From NCBI RefSeq assembly GCF_943734655.1, contig NC_071355.1, forward strand, positions 197,097,939-197,161,938: a DNA stretch of 64,000 bases, written 5' to 3'. The position numbers and the translations under genes were made by a program. Each line of letters opens with the position of its first letter. The first letter of the stretch is position 1. The DNA is from Sabethes cyaneus (taxonomy: Eukaryota > Arthropoda > Insecta > Diptera > Culicidae). Of the stretch, positions 35,101 to 46,372 are shown one piece after another. The notes below the pieces were generated by a model. The model was given only the letters and a program-made list of their open reading frames with translations. It was not told the DNA's origin and made no database searches.

Positions 35101-38100
35101 TGATCCACCAGTGGAAGTCGTATCCATTCCATGTCCTTATTTCTTTTTCCATGCCGAATGTTCCGAGTCGAATTTCCTTGATTGTTGGTAGTGTGTTAGG
35201 TAGATTCCCTTACTTGGTCCACGCTACCGAGTCTCGTGATGGGTCTGCCTTGTTCTAAACCATCTAACGTTACAAACGAGTCCAATGTCTCCCCCGCTAA
35301 TCTGACGCTTGATTTCGATCGAGGGCAGCAGTTTCTCCATGTAACTCGGTTGAGGGCTACCGCTCTCCAATTCCTCGGACACCGGGCATTCTCCGCCAGA
35401 TCTCGCTCCACCTGGTCTAAACATCTTGCTCGCTGCGCTCCTGGTCGTCTTGTTCCTACCGGATTTGAGGCGAACATCATCTTTGCAGGGTAGTTGTCCG
35501 GCATTCTTGCAACATGTCCTGCCCATCGTATCCGTGCAGCTTTAACCACTTTCTGGATACTGGGTTCACCATAGAGCTGTGCGAGTTCATGGTTCATCCT
35601 TCGCCTCCAAACTCCGTTCTCCTGTACACCGTCGAAGATCGTTCTTAGCACTCATCGTTCGAAAACTCCGAGCACTCGCAGGTCCTCCTCGAGCATTGTC
35701 CATGTTTCGTGCCCGTAGAGCAACCGGTCTAATAAGCGTTTTGTACAAGCTGCGCTCGACCTCAATTGCTTGTGGAGCCCATAGTAAGCACGACTTCCGC
35801 TGATAATACGCCTCCGAATCTCACGACTGGTATCATTGTCTGCCGTTACCAGTGAGCCAAGGTAGACAAATTCATCGACTACCTCAAACTCATCGCCGTC
35901 GATCAATATACTACTGCCCAAGCGGTGTCGTTCAGCCTCGGTTCCGCTGGCCAGCATGTACTTTGTTTTAGACGTATTTACCTTTAACCCAATCTTTTCT
36001 GCTTCGCGCTTTAGTCTGGTGTACTGTTCAGCCACCGCCACAGATGTTCTACCAATAATATCCATGTTATCGGCAAAGCAGACGAATTGATTAGATTTGT
36101 TGAATATCGTGCCTCGCGTGTTGATATCCGCTTGGTTCATAACACCTTGTAGAGCTATGTTGAACAGCAGGCATGAAAGACCATCACTTTGACGAAGGAT
36201 TTGCCGCAGTGTAAATATTTGATCCGTTGTAGACCGACCTTCGACGAAGCCGGCTTGATAAGTTCCCACAAATCTATTCGCAATTGGTGATAAACGGCGG
36301 AAAATGATTTGGGACAGCACTTTATAGGCGGCATTGAGAACGGTGATCGCTCGATAGTTCTCACAGTCCAACTTGTCGCCCTTTTTATAGATCGGGCAGA
36401 TAACCCCATCTTTCCACTCCTCCGGTAGCTGTTCCGTATCCCAAATTCTAACAATTAGTCGGTGTAGACAAACGGCCAGCTTTTCTGGTCCCATTTTAAT
36501 AAGCTCAGCTCCGATGCCGTCTTTTCCAGCTGACTTGTTGTTCTTTAGCTGCATGATGGCCTCCTTAACTTCGCCTATCGTTGGGGCTGGCACCTCTTCC
36601 CAGTTTGTTGCACCGTCGAAATCGCCATGGTTCTCCGCCTGGGCACCATTCAGGTGTTCGTCGAAGTGCTGCTTCCACCTATCGGTCACCTCACGATCGT
36701 CCGTCAGAATACTGCCAGTCTTATCCCGACACATTTCGGCTTGATGCACAAAGCCTTTACGGGATCCATTCAGTTTCTGGTAGAACTTTCGCGTTTCCTG
36801 AGAACGATGCAGCCGCTCCAACTCTGCATATTCCTGCTCTTCCAGGTAGCGCTTTTTCTCCCGAAAGATTTGGTTTCGCTGCATCTTCTTCTGTTTGTGT
36901 CTTTCCACGTTCTGACGTATGGCACTGCGCATCTTGGCCGCCCGCGCAGCGTTCTCCTCATCCATCACCCTCCTACATTCATCGTCAAACCAATCGTTCC
37001 GCTGATTCCGGGCCACATGCCCGATGGAGCTCTCCGCTACAGTGCTGATGGCTGTTTTGATAGTGTTCCAACAGTCCTCGAGAGGGGCTTCGTCCAGCTC
37101 GTCCTCTTCCGGCAGCGCAGCTTCGAGTGAATGTGCGTAGTTTGCGGCGACGTCTGGCTGCTTCAGCCGCGCGAGATCTAACCGAGGCTGACGTCGGTAC
37201 CGAATATTGTTCACAACGGAGAGTCTTGGTCGCAACTTAACCATCACTAGGTAGTGGTCCGAGTCAACGTTAGCGCTTCGATAGGATCTGACGTCGATAA
37301 TGTCTGAGAAGTGCCGACTGTCGATCAAAACGTGGTGGATCTGTGATTCTGTCTGATTTGGTGACCTCCAGGTGTACTTGTAATGGATTCTGTGCTGGAA
37401 AAAGGTACTCCGTACGGCCATATTCTTGGAGGTGGCAAAGTCGATAAGTTTTAGGCCCATTTCATTGGTCCGGTGGTGTGCACTGAACCTTCCAATCACC
37501 GATTCCTCCTCCTGGTCGACCTGAGCATTGAAATCCCCGATGACGATCTTGATATCATGTTTTTGGGCAGCGGTCGTATTCACTCTCCAACTGCGCGTAG
37601 AATTCATCCTTGTCGTCATCGGTACTTTTGACGTGGGGGCTATGCACGTTGATGATGCTTATATTGAAGAATCGGCCCTTGATTCTCAACCTGCACATTC
37701 GAGGATTGATTGGCCATCACCCAATCACCCGTTTTCGCATCACGCCCATCACTATGAAAGCTGTACCCAGCTCGTGTGTGTTGCCGCAACTCTGGTAGAT
37801 GGTATGTCCATCTCTGAACATACGTACCGTAGAACTTTTCCAGTACACCTCCTGCAGCGCTACGACGTCGAACTTGCGGCTCTTCAATACGTCGGAGAGC
37901 ACTCGAGTGCTCGCTTGGAAGTTGAGAGATCGGCAGTTCCACGTCCCGAGTTTCCAATCCATAGTCCTTTTTCGTCGCGTGGGTCTATTTCGATTGTTTC
38001 AGTAAGAATTTATTTGTTCTTCGTTCCGTGCTTTAGTATTTGTAGTGGTAACGGCTTGCAAAGCCTGCTACACCGGAGGGTCAACGAAGCTGAAAAGAGC

Positions 38101-40224
38101 CCTCCTTTCCTGTCAGCGTACGACCTTGGCTTCCATCGGGGTTGGTTACCCGATCTCCACCAAAGTTGCTCGTATCCCGGCTGGTACCACGAGGAGGTAG
38201 GAATAGGAGTTGCTGAATAAGAGGCTATAAACCACTGTAGGGTCTATTTTATGCCTACACGTGCACAAGGCACAGACGGTACGCATTATTCAGCCGTTTA
38301 TCAGCCAACGAAATTGCTTAAGACCGCTATAAACCTAGACCAAGTTAATACGGCGAATTAATAACACAATTTGCTTTGCTTTTCCCGTGTAAATCTTATG
38401 AGAGAGTTTGCTCTAACTCTTTTATTCATACGGTCTGCGTTAGGGAAGTGCGCTAGCAAGATTTCATAGGACCGCGATAACAAATCATACAAAAAATTTC
38501 GAAATGGTCGCCAATCACCAGAAGAACTATGATTGTGGCCTGATGAAACTCTTAGTGGGATTACAAACTCTAAGAAACGAATTCGTAGTCCTACGTGAGC
38601 TCCTCGTTCGTGCCCCTAGGTACAGATCTTCATACTTTTTATACCACAGATTTTGCAAGCAGCTGTTAGGGTGCAGGACAATGGCAGGGCCAGTTGCTAC
38701 GATCCTATTGACTCTAGTAGCCTCTCTCAACCGAGATTCGAACATACGACGACTGACTTATTAGACCAGCGTCATACCTCGAAGCCTACTGGGAGGCTTA
38801 AACCCACAACGTTTTCTATAAATGATTTTTTTTTTGTAAATAAATAAGTTTCGAAGGATAAAAACAACGTAGAGGGGTTAACAAGAGCTAGAAAAAGAAT
38901 TCGTCATGTTTTATTTCGACAATAATTATAATTCTTTTCTTTTCCTCAGAATGACTCCTCGCAGCCGAAGAAATTCGGAAAGACACCCGGTCGCGAGCGC
39001 AAGTCGAACAATCAAGGCAAAAAGGGTTCGAAAAATCTGCATAAGGCACAGGCTATAACATTCACTTCTGCTGGGACAGGAAAATCTGGTGGCGGATCGG
39101 GCAATGGAAATTCGACTGCTTCGAGCTTCTTTCTTCCCAGCAATAACATTTCGACCGGTCCACTGCCTGCACCACCGAATGTTTGGGGTGAGAATCGTGC
39201 CCGTTTTAGTGACGTCGTGGCTCAAGCAACGCTAGACAGATCCGGCGGTTCCAAACAATTCGACTCAAGTGGCAGCAGTTTTACATCGTCCAATACATCT
39301 GTATGTTCTGTTATATCAATCAAGCAGCAACCACAGCAGCAGGAAGCTCCGAAAGCTGTGGGCAATTTGTTTGGCAAAGCTAAAGACGATTCCTTCGTTG
39401 GAATGGAAAAAGAGTTAAATGTTAATGTTGGAACCGGTTTGGCCCCTATCGGAACATCCAAGAAGTCACCTTCTTCAATTACACCAAGATCCTGGGAACC
39501 ATTCGGAAATGTTGTGAATAGTCGGGCGCCAGCAATGCCGTCTGTAAGTACAACAGATGCAGTGAACTCAGCCAGTTACTTCTCGCAGTCCTTCATCGAT
39601 TATAATCAGGCCAATAGCAGCGATCAATTCCACTCCGGCGGCAATGTCAGCAATGGCAACCATTCGTTGGCAGATTTTCACTCTCAGCAGTCTGCTTTTG
39701 CTGGAATGAATGGCTCACAGGCGGCAGCAAACAATATGATTTCGACCGGCTTGAATCCCATGAACGATTTAAACCCAATGATAGTGGACCGGTCCAATTG
39801 GGACGATAAATATCTTTGGCAAATTATGCATAAAGATGAAGACATAAATCCCTCGACAACGGCGCATTGGAATTCCCTCTGGACATCGCCTACAGTATTC
39901 ACTCAACCCAACAGCAACCCTAACATGCAACAACAGCACCCTTCACAACCATCTTCGATGCAAATGAATTCTCGTTTGACAAACAATTGGCTCAATACGG
40001 CTGGAAGCTCCCGTTCGTCACAAATGCCGCTCCGTGCCCCGCCTGGATTTTCTCCTGTCAAGCCCACGCCTAATCAAGCGCTGTTGGCTCAGGCTCACGT
40101 CCAGCAGGCACAGCAGGATCATCAAAATAACGCAACCGGTGGAGCAACCTACGATCCATTCCGTCTAAGCTCGATCTGGGCACCGGCCAATACCAATAAT
40201 GACGCGTGGAACGATAAGGAATAG
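29166..40224 (+). CDS. TMEM131: Transmembrane protein 131 homologue (collagen-secretion receptor)
   Basis: Three exons (29166-31217, 31936-34317, 38950-40224) join in phase 0 to about 1902 residues, close to human TMEM131 (about 1880). The ATG at 29166 begins a signal peptide (MANRRQSVRIFSLLLILIQ). The lumenal part has the PapD-like region (LVGNLIFQPSLLDFVERSIG, then PPEGNTTFNVVFLPRRLGAA) and further beta-sandwich segments. A single membrane helix (LLRVVLICVLSLAFIGTLIA) lies near residues 1098-1122, followed by a long cytosolic tail rich in S, N, Q and T. The extreme C-terminus FRLSSIWAP resembles the conserved tail. In animals the lumenal domain recruits procollagen and the tail contacts TRAPPIII for ER-to-Golgi export. 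Intron 2 (4632 bases) holds SINEs and an antisense RTE copy; intron 1 holds a piggyBac-type MITE. Donors and acceptors are canonical. Confidence 0.92.
31558..31683. mobile_element. piggyBac-type MITE in TMEM131 intron 1
   Basis: TTAA-CCCTTAAATTCGCACGC on the left faces GCGCATTTAAGGG-TTAA on the right. TTAA target sites (31554-31557, 31684-31687) and CCC-starting ends are diagnostic of piggyBac-type insertions. It is 126 bases long with no coding capacity. Confidence 0.65.
34440..34605 (-). mobile_element. SINE-like repeat, copy 1
   Basis: This is one of four related copies (34.4, 38.5, 45.8 and 60.1 kb). On the minus strand it contains CATATATTCGAATCTCAGCT, a good match to a pol III B box. 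Shared blocks include CAATCCTATTGACTCTAGCA and TGACGACTGGCTTGTTAGAC. It is probably tRNA-derived; the A box is poorly preserved. Confidence 0.5.
35200..38270 (-). mobile_element. RTE-type non-LTR retrotransposon, near full-length but dead, antisense in TMEM131 intron
   Basis: From 38,270 down it has a leader, an endonuclease starting MDWKLGTWNCRSLNFQ at 37,962 (GTWNCRSLN and DVVALQEVYW motifs), a frame break near 37,620-37,640, then a 655-codon block. This block includes SDHYLVMVKLRP, NDWFDDECRRVMDEE, MQLKNNKSAGKDGIGAELI, YKKGDKLDCENYRAITVLNA and YQAGFVEGRS. The RT core carrying the first catalytic Asp (FxDFKAAYD) is deleted: TLRQILRQ is joined to SDGLSCLLFN. The second site reads FADN instead of FADD. 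A stop after VLGVFER precedes the C-terminal region ending near 35,320. It is the best guide to the family in this window. Confidence 0.85.
38358..38437. mobile_element. Short palindromic MITE, decayed copy
   Basis: TTTGCTTTGCTTTTCCCGTG followed by TTTGCTCTAACTCTTTTATT and CATACGGTCT matches the 87-base element at 60,434-60,520, but the left terminal repeat is lost. Confidence 0.5.
38505..38800 (-). mobile_element. SINE-like repeat, copy 2
   Basis: This is the most complete of the four copies. On the minus strand ATGACGCTGGTCTAATAAG (possible A-box area) is followed by GTATGTTCGAATCTCGG (B box), then the conserved CTAGAGTCAATAGGATCGTA and a unique 3' body. It lies in TMEM131 intron 2, just upstream of exon 3. 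Confidence 0.5.
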
Positions 40225-41395
40225 ATTGGTGGAATTTTGAAGCTACGATTGACAGAAAACAGGACCGTATATGTTTCGAGAAAAGAACAAACCAAGAAGT
40301 AGTGATTTGGCTGAGTTTTCCTTACTCTTTTACTCTTTGAACTAGTTTTATTGAACCGTAGATACTCAAGCAAGGTTTTCATTTGAAGTAGGATTTATTT
40401 TTTTGTCAGTTTATTTTGAACTGTGATTAAACCACACGAGCCTAGTTACTAATCACAATCTGTTCTGTTTTTGCATTGTTTCTAACCGTATTGTTCTAGT
40501 TTTGCTCTAGATCATTGATCTACACATTAAATTCACTAATTTTTATTTTTTTCGTTAGTCTCTGTAAGCTTTGAATTTAGTTTTGTTTTTCGCTTCAAAT
40601 ACTCTACGATTATAACAAACAGTAGGTTCTGTAGCAAGCAGAAAGTGAATTAGATCGAGAGCGCCGGCGGAATTTGAAACGAGTATTACAACATAAAATT
40701 GGAAGAACTACAATTACAAATGCAGATTTAAACAATATTTAAAGTATCTTTACAGAAAAAGACACAAACTAAAATAATATTTTAATAAACAGTTAAATAT
40801 AGTAGGGAAAAGACATACGGCTGCAGAAGCAGTTTGCTATTGTAATACCCTACACCAATTCAGAAGCTTCAGAAAAGGCTGGTGACATTGCTACCTATAC
40901 CACAAACAGCTGTAAAATTTACTAGTTCCACTTTGCCTAGAAGTAAGTTCATGAATTAAGGAAACAATTCAGATTTTAATTCGGCATCCTGTGCTACTGT
41001 GCATAATACTGTCGGAACCAAATGAACAAAGTACCTACCATCGAGGTCTACACTTGATCAAATGACTCGTCTTATCTTGTAGGTAAAGTGGTAATAGTAC
41101 ATTCAACGGAAATTCGTCTTCATTGATAAATCGGATTTTAAACGCAGTTCTGTTGTTAAAAATGTGTTAATTTTATACCTTGTATCAAAATGCATGCATT
41201 TTTAAGAACAGAATTTTTGGCAGGAAAATCAATGTCAATCAGGACCAATTTGCCTCTAACGGTTGGATTATAAACGAAAAAACTTGGGCACGCTGATGAT
41301 GAACTACACGCTAACGGACAATTTGCTGATGACGATGATTGGACACACACGTACTAGCGGAAGTGAATAACAGACGCAACAATTGAGAAAATAAA
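40225..41395 (+). other. Probable TMEM131 3' untranslated region
   Basis: AT-rich non-coding sequence follows the TMEM131 stop. Candidate AATAAA signals occur near 40,780 and at 41,390-41,395. No repeat or ORF of note is seen. Confidence 0.45.
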
Positions 41396-41753
41396 CAAGA
41401 AATTAAAGCAACATTAAACATTCATTTTTATTTTACGTTCAAATCAAGGGGAGATCAACCTCAGCAATAAGCATTTAGGAACCCGTTTTGAACAAAATCT
41501 TTATTCTGAATTCTAATCAGCATGGGTAAAAGCACAAATTAACTAGAATTCAGGATAGAAATAGAATTTGAGTACGTTCAAAACAAAAGTCATCCCTACA
41601 GTGAGTGAGTAAATTGAGAAGGTTGTTTCAATTGTCCATATTCGGTAGTCTGTTTTTATACAGTAAAGATACAAGAGAGCGCCTATAAGCTGCCGATAAA
41701 TTTTACTTAACTGTATTCAACGAAAAAAAAACTTGAAACATACAACACTCAAA

Positions 41754-42450
41754 CTATGCAGACGGTTCCCCTTTCTCTTTGTACGTAACTACGCCTTTCT
41801 CTATCAAGTCTGGAATCTCCACGGCCAGCCAGGGTGCGAGCTAAAATACAACAAAAACCCAATTGATTTTCTCCACACATCAGAATAGAATATACAAAGG
41901 CCACTTACCCCGAGTGCCATTGCATGAGCAATCCCGAACTTGGGCACATTTCTGGCCCACAGAGGCTTAAAGTGATCCGTCAAACATATCTTTCCACCTC
42001 GATACATTTTCGCCGTTTTTCCGTCCAACTCAGGAAGTGCAATTTCCGGCGCCGTCGCCGGGTATGTAACTGGAATCTGCGGGGAAAACACTCATTACCG
42101 CCATCAGTTTCTAACATACTACTCAATCTAACTTACGTCAAATTCTACATCAAACTCGTACTTTAGTAGGTTGTGTACGTACCAACACTTGCCAAACCAT
42201 TTCGTGCCCTCCTTGTTCGATTCCAGTCGAAACCAATCCGAGTCGGAGGATTTATTGTTTTGAACATACTGAAATTTGACCAACCAGTAAGCTGGATATT
42301 TCACATTTCAAAGCCATTCGAACCCACCTTGATCAGTGCTTGGTATTCTTCCTTCAATCGCTGCACCCAAACATCCTTGTCCCGTGGTCCAGCCCTCGTT
42401 TGCAGCAGTGGAATCCCGCTGAGGGTTTTTCGTGTACCTTCATCTACCAT
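41754..42450 (-). CDS. Ufc1: UFM1-conjugating enzyme UFC1
   Basis: Four exons (42450-42328, 42268-42137, 42076-41909, 41840-41754) join in phase 0 to 169 residues; human UFC1 has 167. The catalytic cysteine falls at residue 116 within GGKICLTDHFKPLWARN, the same number as in human UFC1. Flanking blocks [40 protein letters not shown] and APEIALPELDGKTAKMYRGG are classic for the family. UFC1 accepts UFM1 from UBA5 on this cysteine and passes it, with UFL1, to ribosomal protein RPL26 and other ER-linked targets. Introns are 59-68 bases with canonical ends. TTTATT at 41,500-41,505 gives AATAAA on this strand, 249 bases past the stop. It converges on TMEM131. Confidence 0.96.
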
Positions 42451-43270
42451 TTTAAGTTAAATTCCTTGAGTAAATATTTCCTAAACTACCGAAATATACA
42501 ATCTACAAAATTTAATGCAACGTACGAACGAATGAGAATGTTTTGATACTGACAGCTGTTTTCAACGTGTCACGTCAAAATCACGCAAATGCCAAACACA
42601 AGGATGGCGTATTTCGTTAGTTCAACTACAGAAATAGGCCGATCGTATAATGAAAGTGACTTCATTTATCTGCCAGGCTGTCCGCGAGTGTCTTTAACAT
42701 GGGGTTGTTGAAAAACAGCGTTTTTCATTAATTTATTACATTTAGTCAATTCTGAACACATTTTAATATGCAAGGCGGGCGCACAAGTCGGGGCACGGGC
42801 AAATGCAAGTTATTTGCTATTCACTCTAAAAATAAACGACAATTTTGGGTTTTTTAAAACCAAATATAATACAATGGTGTAGATATTAACTCGCAGTGTG
42901 TGCGTTCGTAGGGGTGTTCGTAACTTCGCTGTCCGCTACTTTTTACCATGTCGATTGTTTTAAAATAAATTTAAAGCCTTTTCTTCCATAAAAATTAAAA
43001 AAAGACCATTGTCTGAGAAGCGCTAGTAGAAATCTTATTTTAAATACCACCCACGATTACCCTCAAACGTAAACTTAGCTCGTCCCGTGAAATGATTTAT
43101 TTGCAACTTACCTCTCTCTAGCATCCTAAACAAATCGTTTTAGACCATTTTGCAGAGCAAGTTTCCTATCTCCTATTGCAAACCGAGCGTTGATATATCG
43201 TTTTCAAAACGTTCGTTTTCTTAAAATCCGGATGCGCAACTTGCGCGTATGTGGAAATGAATAGAATTAC
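42451..43270. other. Intergenic DNA upstream of UFC1
   Basis: This should include the UFC1 promoter. No TATA box or repeat is convincing and no ORF is supported. Confidence 0.4.
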
Positions 43271-43274
43271 TTTA

Positions 43275-43380
43275 CCCAACAAACATTTTTGTTGAATAGT
43301 AGCTTATTCAACCCCTATACGGCTAATAACAGTGGAATAATCGCTTGAGAAGCTATTGCTCAATAAAAATGTTTGTCGGA
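43275..43380. mobile_element. Short MITE
   Basis: CCCAACAAACATTTTTGTTG at the left is mirrored by CAATAAAAATGTTTGTCGG at the right, continuing inward to AGTAGCTT / AAGCTATT. It is about 106 bases long and lies a few bases from the tail of an RTE relic. Confidence 0.55.
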
Positions 43381-43383
43381 TAG

Positions 43384-44650
43384 GTACTTACTTATGTGCC
43401 CATGTCCACCGGTCCGGCAAAATAAAGGGATGAAATCAGAGATCTCCACTGCCAAAGGTTACCGGCCATGGATTTTACATGTAACCATGACAAGTTCGTG
43501 TCTACAGTCCGGATGTGGTTGGCAAAGCCTCGTCGCCATGAGCCCATGAGTCTGCCTGTTCTACGCTGTTCTTGCGAATTCCAATCGAGTGCTTCTCTGC
43601 AGATGTCGTTTGCCCCTTTCCTCAAGGTGCGTCCGGTCCACTTCCACCTACGTTCACGAATTGTTGTTGCTATCGGTCGTTAATGACATTGACGATAGAG
43701 TTCCTCATTGTCAGGCTACCAGACACGAATGATATATCGCACGCAGCGGATAATAAATACAACTTTTGCGTTGTCTCCGCTGAGACGCACCACGTTTCAA
43801 TGGTGTACAACAGTACGGCTTTAACGTTTAAGTTGAAAATTTGGGGTTTCGTATATAGAAGTGATGTGGTTTGTGTGCCAAATGTTTCGCAGACCTGCAA
43901 GGGCACCGCTGGCCTTCCTGATCCGTGTGGCTATATTGGTCTTGGTACCACCATCGTACTTGTACTTGCTACTGTGCAGTGAGTGGGATTGTCAGTGTTC
44001 ACTGTCATAGACTTAGTTTTTGGTACATTGACTGTGAGACCTGCTGCCTGGGAGCTCTCGGAGCATATCGATTCGGCGTTGCGCAAAGAAGACAATGTCG
44101 TTGGCTAGGTTGAGGTCATTTAGCAGCTCTATCGTTAGAGGGTTCCAAGGCAATCCTTAATTTGGTCTACAGTCAATTGCTCCCACTAATATATCATCCA
44201 TAGCGATGAGAAACAGAAGCGGTGATAAAATGCAGCCCTGTCTCACGCCAGCAGTAACCCTTATGGGACCGGACAATACGCCGTTGTGCAATACCTTGCA
44301 CGAGCACGCCTCCATACGCCAAAGTTCACCCCAGATGTTTTCGTGGTTGAGTCGGTCAAACGTTTTTTAGAAGTTAACAAATACCAGCAGAAGAGAGTTA
44401 TAGAATTCGTTGATTTGCTTCAATATATTCAATTCAATATTCGAATCGTTATGATATAATCTACGCAAGACCGGCTAGCACGAAAACCAGCTTGCTGCCA
44501 CTGGAGAGTAGCGTCGTTCTTCTGCTAGATCCGGTTGAGGATTACTCGGAACTTACAGAGCACTTTGAGAGTAATACAGAGAAATGTGATGCCACACCAG
44601 CTGCCGCATTCAGTTAGCTTTTCGTTTTTAGGGACTTTCACTAATATGCC
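43384..44650 (-). mobile_element. RTE-type relic of a different lineage, with AAGT tail
   Basis: Read on the minus strand, the end ANDICREALDWNSQEQRRTG, then SWRRGFANHIRTVD and WQWRSLISSLYFAG, matches the C-terminus of insect RTE elements of the HmRTE type. Upstream, AVLLYTIETWCVSAETTQKL corresponds to LLYGxETW. RT-like sequence extends to about 44,650 but is badly broken. The element ends in ATAAGTAAGTACC at 43,383-43,395. Confidence 0.65.
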
Positions 44651-44854
44651 CATTTAACGTGTTTTTTGCTTTCAGGACGACGACACTATGCAGGCCCTTG
44701 CGACTTGCAAGGTACTGCGTGTACGTTAGATTAAAACTTCTCGGTCGGTGGTTTCTACAGTAGGTGGAGGAAGAGGCACAATTTGTGTCTAAAAATAGCC
44801 CAACCCACGTCGTTATGGTTAATGAAGGGGGTTGTGCAGACTTCTTTTATCCAG

Positions 44855-45010
44855 CGCCTCTGTGGTTCAAAGGTACACGGGTACCAGCGAGCCACACGCC
44901 CTGGCAGGTGTTGTGGGTTCAAATCCGGTTATAATCTCTGATTACAGCTTGGTTCGACCCATGCACCTTCCAGCATTGGACAAAAGATAGGAGTCACAAC
45001 GACAACTTGT
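44855..45010 (+). mobile_element. tRNA-derived SINE
   Basis: GCGCCTCTGTGGTTCAAAGG (A-box-like) is followed about 50 bases later by TGTGGGTTCAAATCCGG (B box). A conserved-looking body ends before a C-rich stretch of CCCCCCCACCCCC. It lacks a cloverleaf and is unlike the SINE at 16.0 kb. Confidence 0.55.
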
Positions 45011-45344
45011 TAAGCATAGCTACCTATTATCCCCCCCACCCCCTTCCTTTCCACTCTTTCCCCTCCATTCCCTAAAAGATCCTTCTTCATTACTTTCCCT
45101 TACCGTCCCTTCATCAATTGTAGAATCATCGTTTCAAAAAAAAAAAATATTAATATAGTTTTTGTAGTGAAATTAATATATGCCTGACCGCATTTCAAGG
45201 TCATGACTAAAATCACGAGTTTGGTCACATTAAATCGTTTTCATGTCAATTTCACATTGGAATTGTATAATGATTAGAGTATGTCAAATCGAAGTGAACA
45301 ATAAGTTGTTTTGCTGTCGTGCGTGTCTTCAGATACAATTCATG

Positions 45345-45720
45345 ACTGTGTTCGCATACCTTGGCTCACTGGCAACAGAGGACAACAATGCCAGCCGTGA
45401 GATTAAAAGGCGTATTATCAGCGGAAGTCGAGCTTACTACGGACTCCACAAACGCTTGCGGTAGAACAATCTGACCCCCGAATAAAATGGACACTGTACA
45501 AAACGCTAATTAGACCGGTTGTTCTCTACGGGCACGAAACGTGGACACTGCCAGAAAAGGACCCACGAGCACTCGGAGTTTTCGAACGGCGGGTGCTAAG
45601 AACCATCTTTGGCGGAGTGCAAGAGAACGCACAATGGGCAACAACGAGCTCGTATTCCCAAGAATTGGAAGCCGCTAGTTTGCAATCTTACAAGATACCT
45701 AAAGCAAAGCAAAGCCTAGG
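45345..45720 (+). mobile_element. RTE-type C-terminal fragment, decayed
   Basis: FAYLGSLATEDNNASREIKR and IISGSRAYYGLHKRLR match the RTE family, followed in other frames by VVLYGHETWTLPEKDPRALG and VLRTIFGGVQEN. Many frame breaks are present. Confidence 0.65.
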
Positions 45721-45769
45721 TGCACCTGGTCCGCTGACGAAACTTGACCTTCTGTTTTTGTACGACAGA

Positions 45770-46112
45770 CTTCGCAGCCAGCTGTTAAGACTACACACAC
45801 TTAAAAAAAAGTACCGAGTTCGGTAAATTATCGTAAATTTTACCGAACTCTGAGCAGCAGAACGTTCGGTAAAAAATTTTTATGATGCCAAACATTACTA
45901 ATGATCCGTAAACGTCGATTGGCGCCATCGAATTTTACAGAACGTTCGGCTGCTTAGAGTTCGGTAAAAAAAATTTAAGTGTGCAGGACAATTCCAGGGC
46001 TAGTTGCTACGATCCTGTTGGTTCCAAAAGCCTCTCCCAGCCGAGATTCGAACTTACGACGATTGGCTTATTGGGCCAGCATCATACCTCGAGGCCAACT
46101 GGCAGGCAAGAT
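45770..46112 (-). mobile_element. SINE-like repeat, copy 3, split by a MITE
   Basis: GACTTCGCAGCCAGCTGTTA at 45,770 and GTGCAGGACAATTCCAGGGC at 45,981 are continuous in the other copies. They are separated here by a 188-base inverted-repeat element. The right part carries GAGATTCGAACTTACG, the B box on the minus strand. Confidence 0.55.
45796..45983. mobile_element. Foldback MITE inside a SINE
   Basis: The ends are CACACTTAAA and TTTAAGTGTG. Most of the element folds back on itself: ACCGAACTCTGAGCAGCAGA on the left arm pairs with the right arm ending TCTAAGCAGCCGA in reverse complement. TTCGGTAA recurs four times. There is no coding capacity. Confidence 0.65.
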
Positions 46113-46119
46113 AGCTATT

Positions 46120-46372
46120 CCTATGTAAAAAATGCAGGAAATTGATTGGTGATGGTTTCATCCTGCGCAGACTTCGGGAAGTGGTCTATTTTGCCCTATT
46201 ATCCCAAAAAATCACGATAAAAGCTAATTAAACTGTTTAAAAACTTATTTGCCGCCAGTGAAATGAACTCAAATAGCTTCAAAACGTTGTCAAAACATCA
46301 GAAGAAACAAATCCCATTCATTCTATACTGTGCGAAATGTAGGTATAATCCATTTTTCCCAATTCACTTCTA
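46120..46372 (-). repeat. Dispersed repeat, copy A (no MITE)
   Basis: The reverse complement of this stretch matches 49,921-50,335 for most of its length (for example GCAAAATAGACCACTT, then CCGAAGTCTGCGC, then GATGAAACCATCACCAATC). It has the unoccupied site GTTTAATTAG where copy B carries a piggyBac-type MITE. Confidence 0.65.

Noticed and set aside
36514..37130. Plus-strand ORFs of 76-167 codons at 36.5-37.1 kb
   Set aside because: They are antisense shadows of the minus-strand RTE polyprotein.
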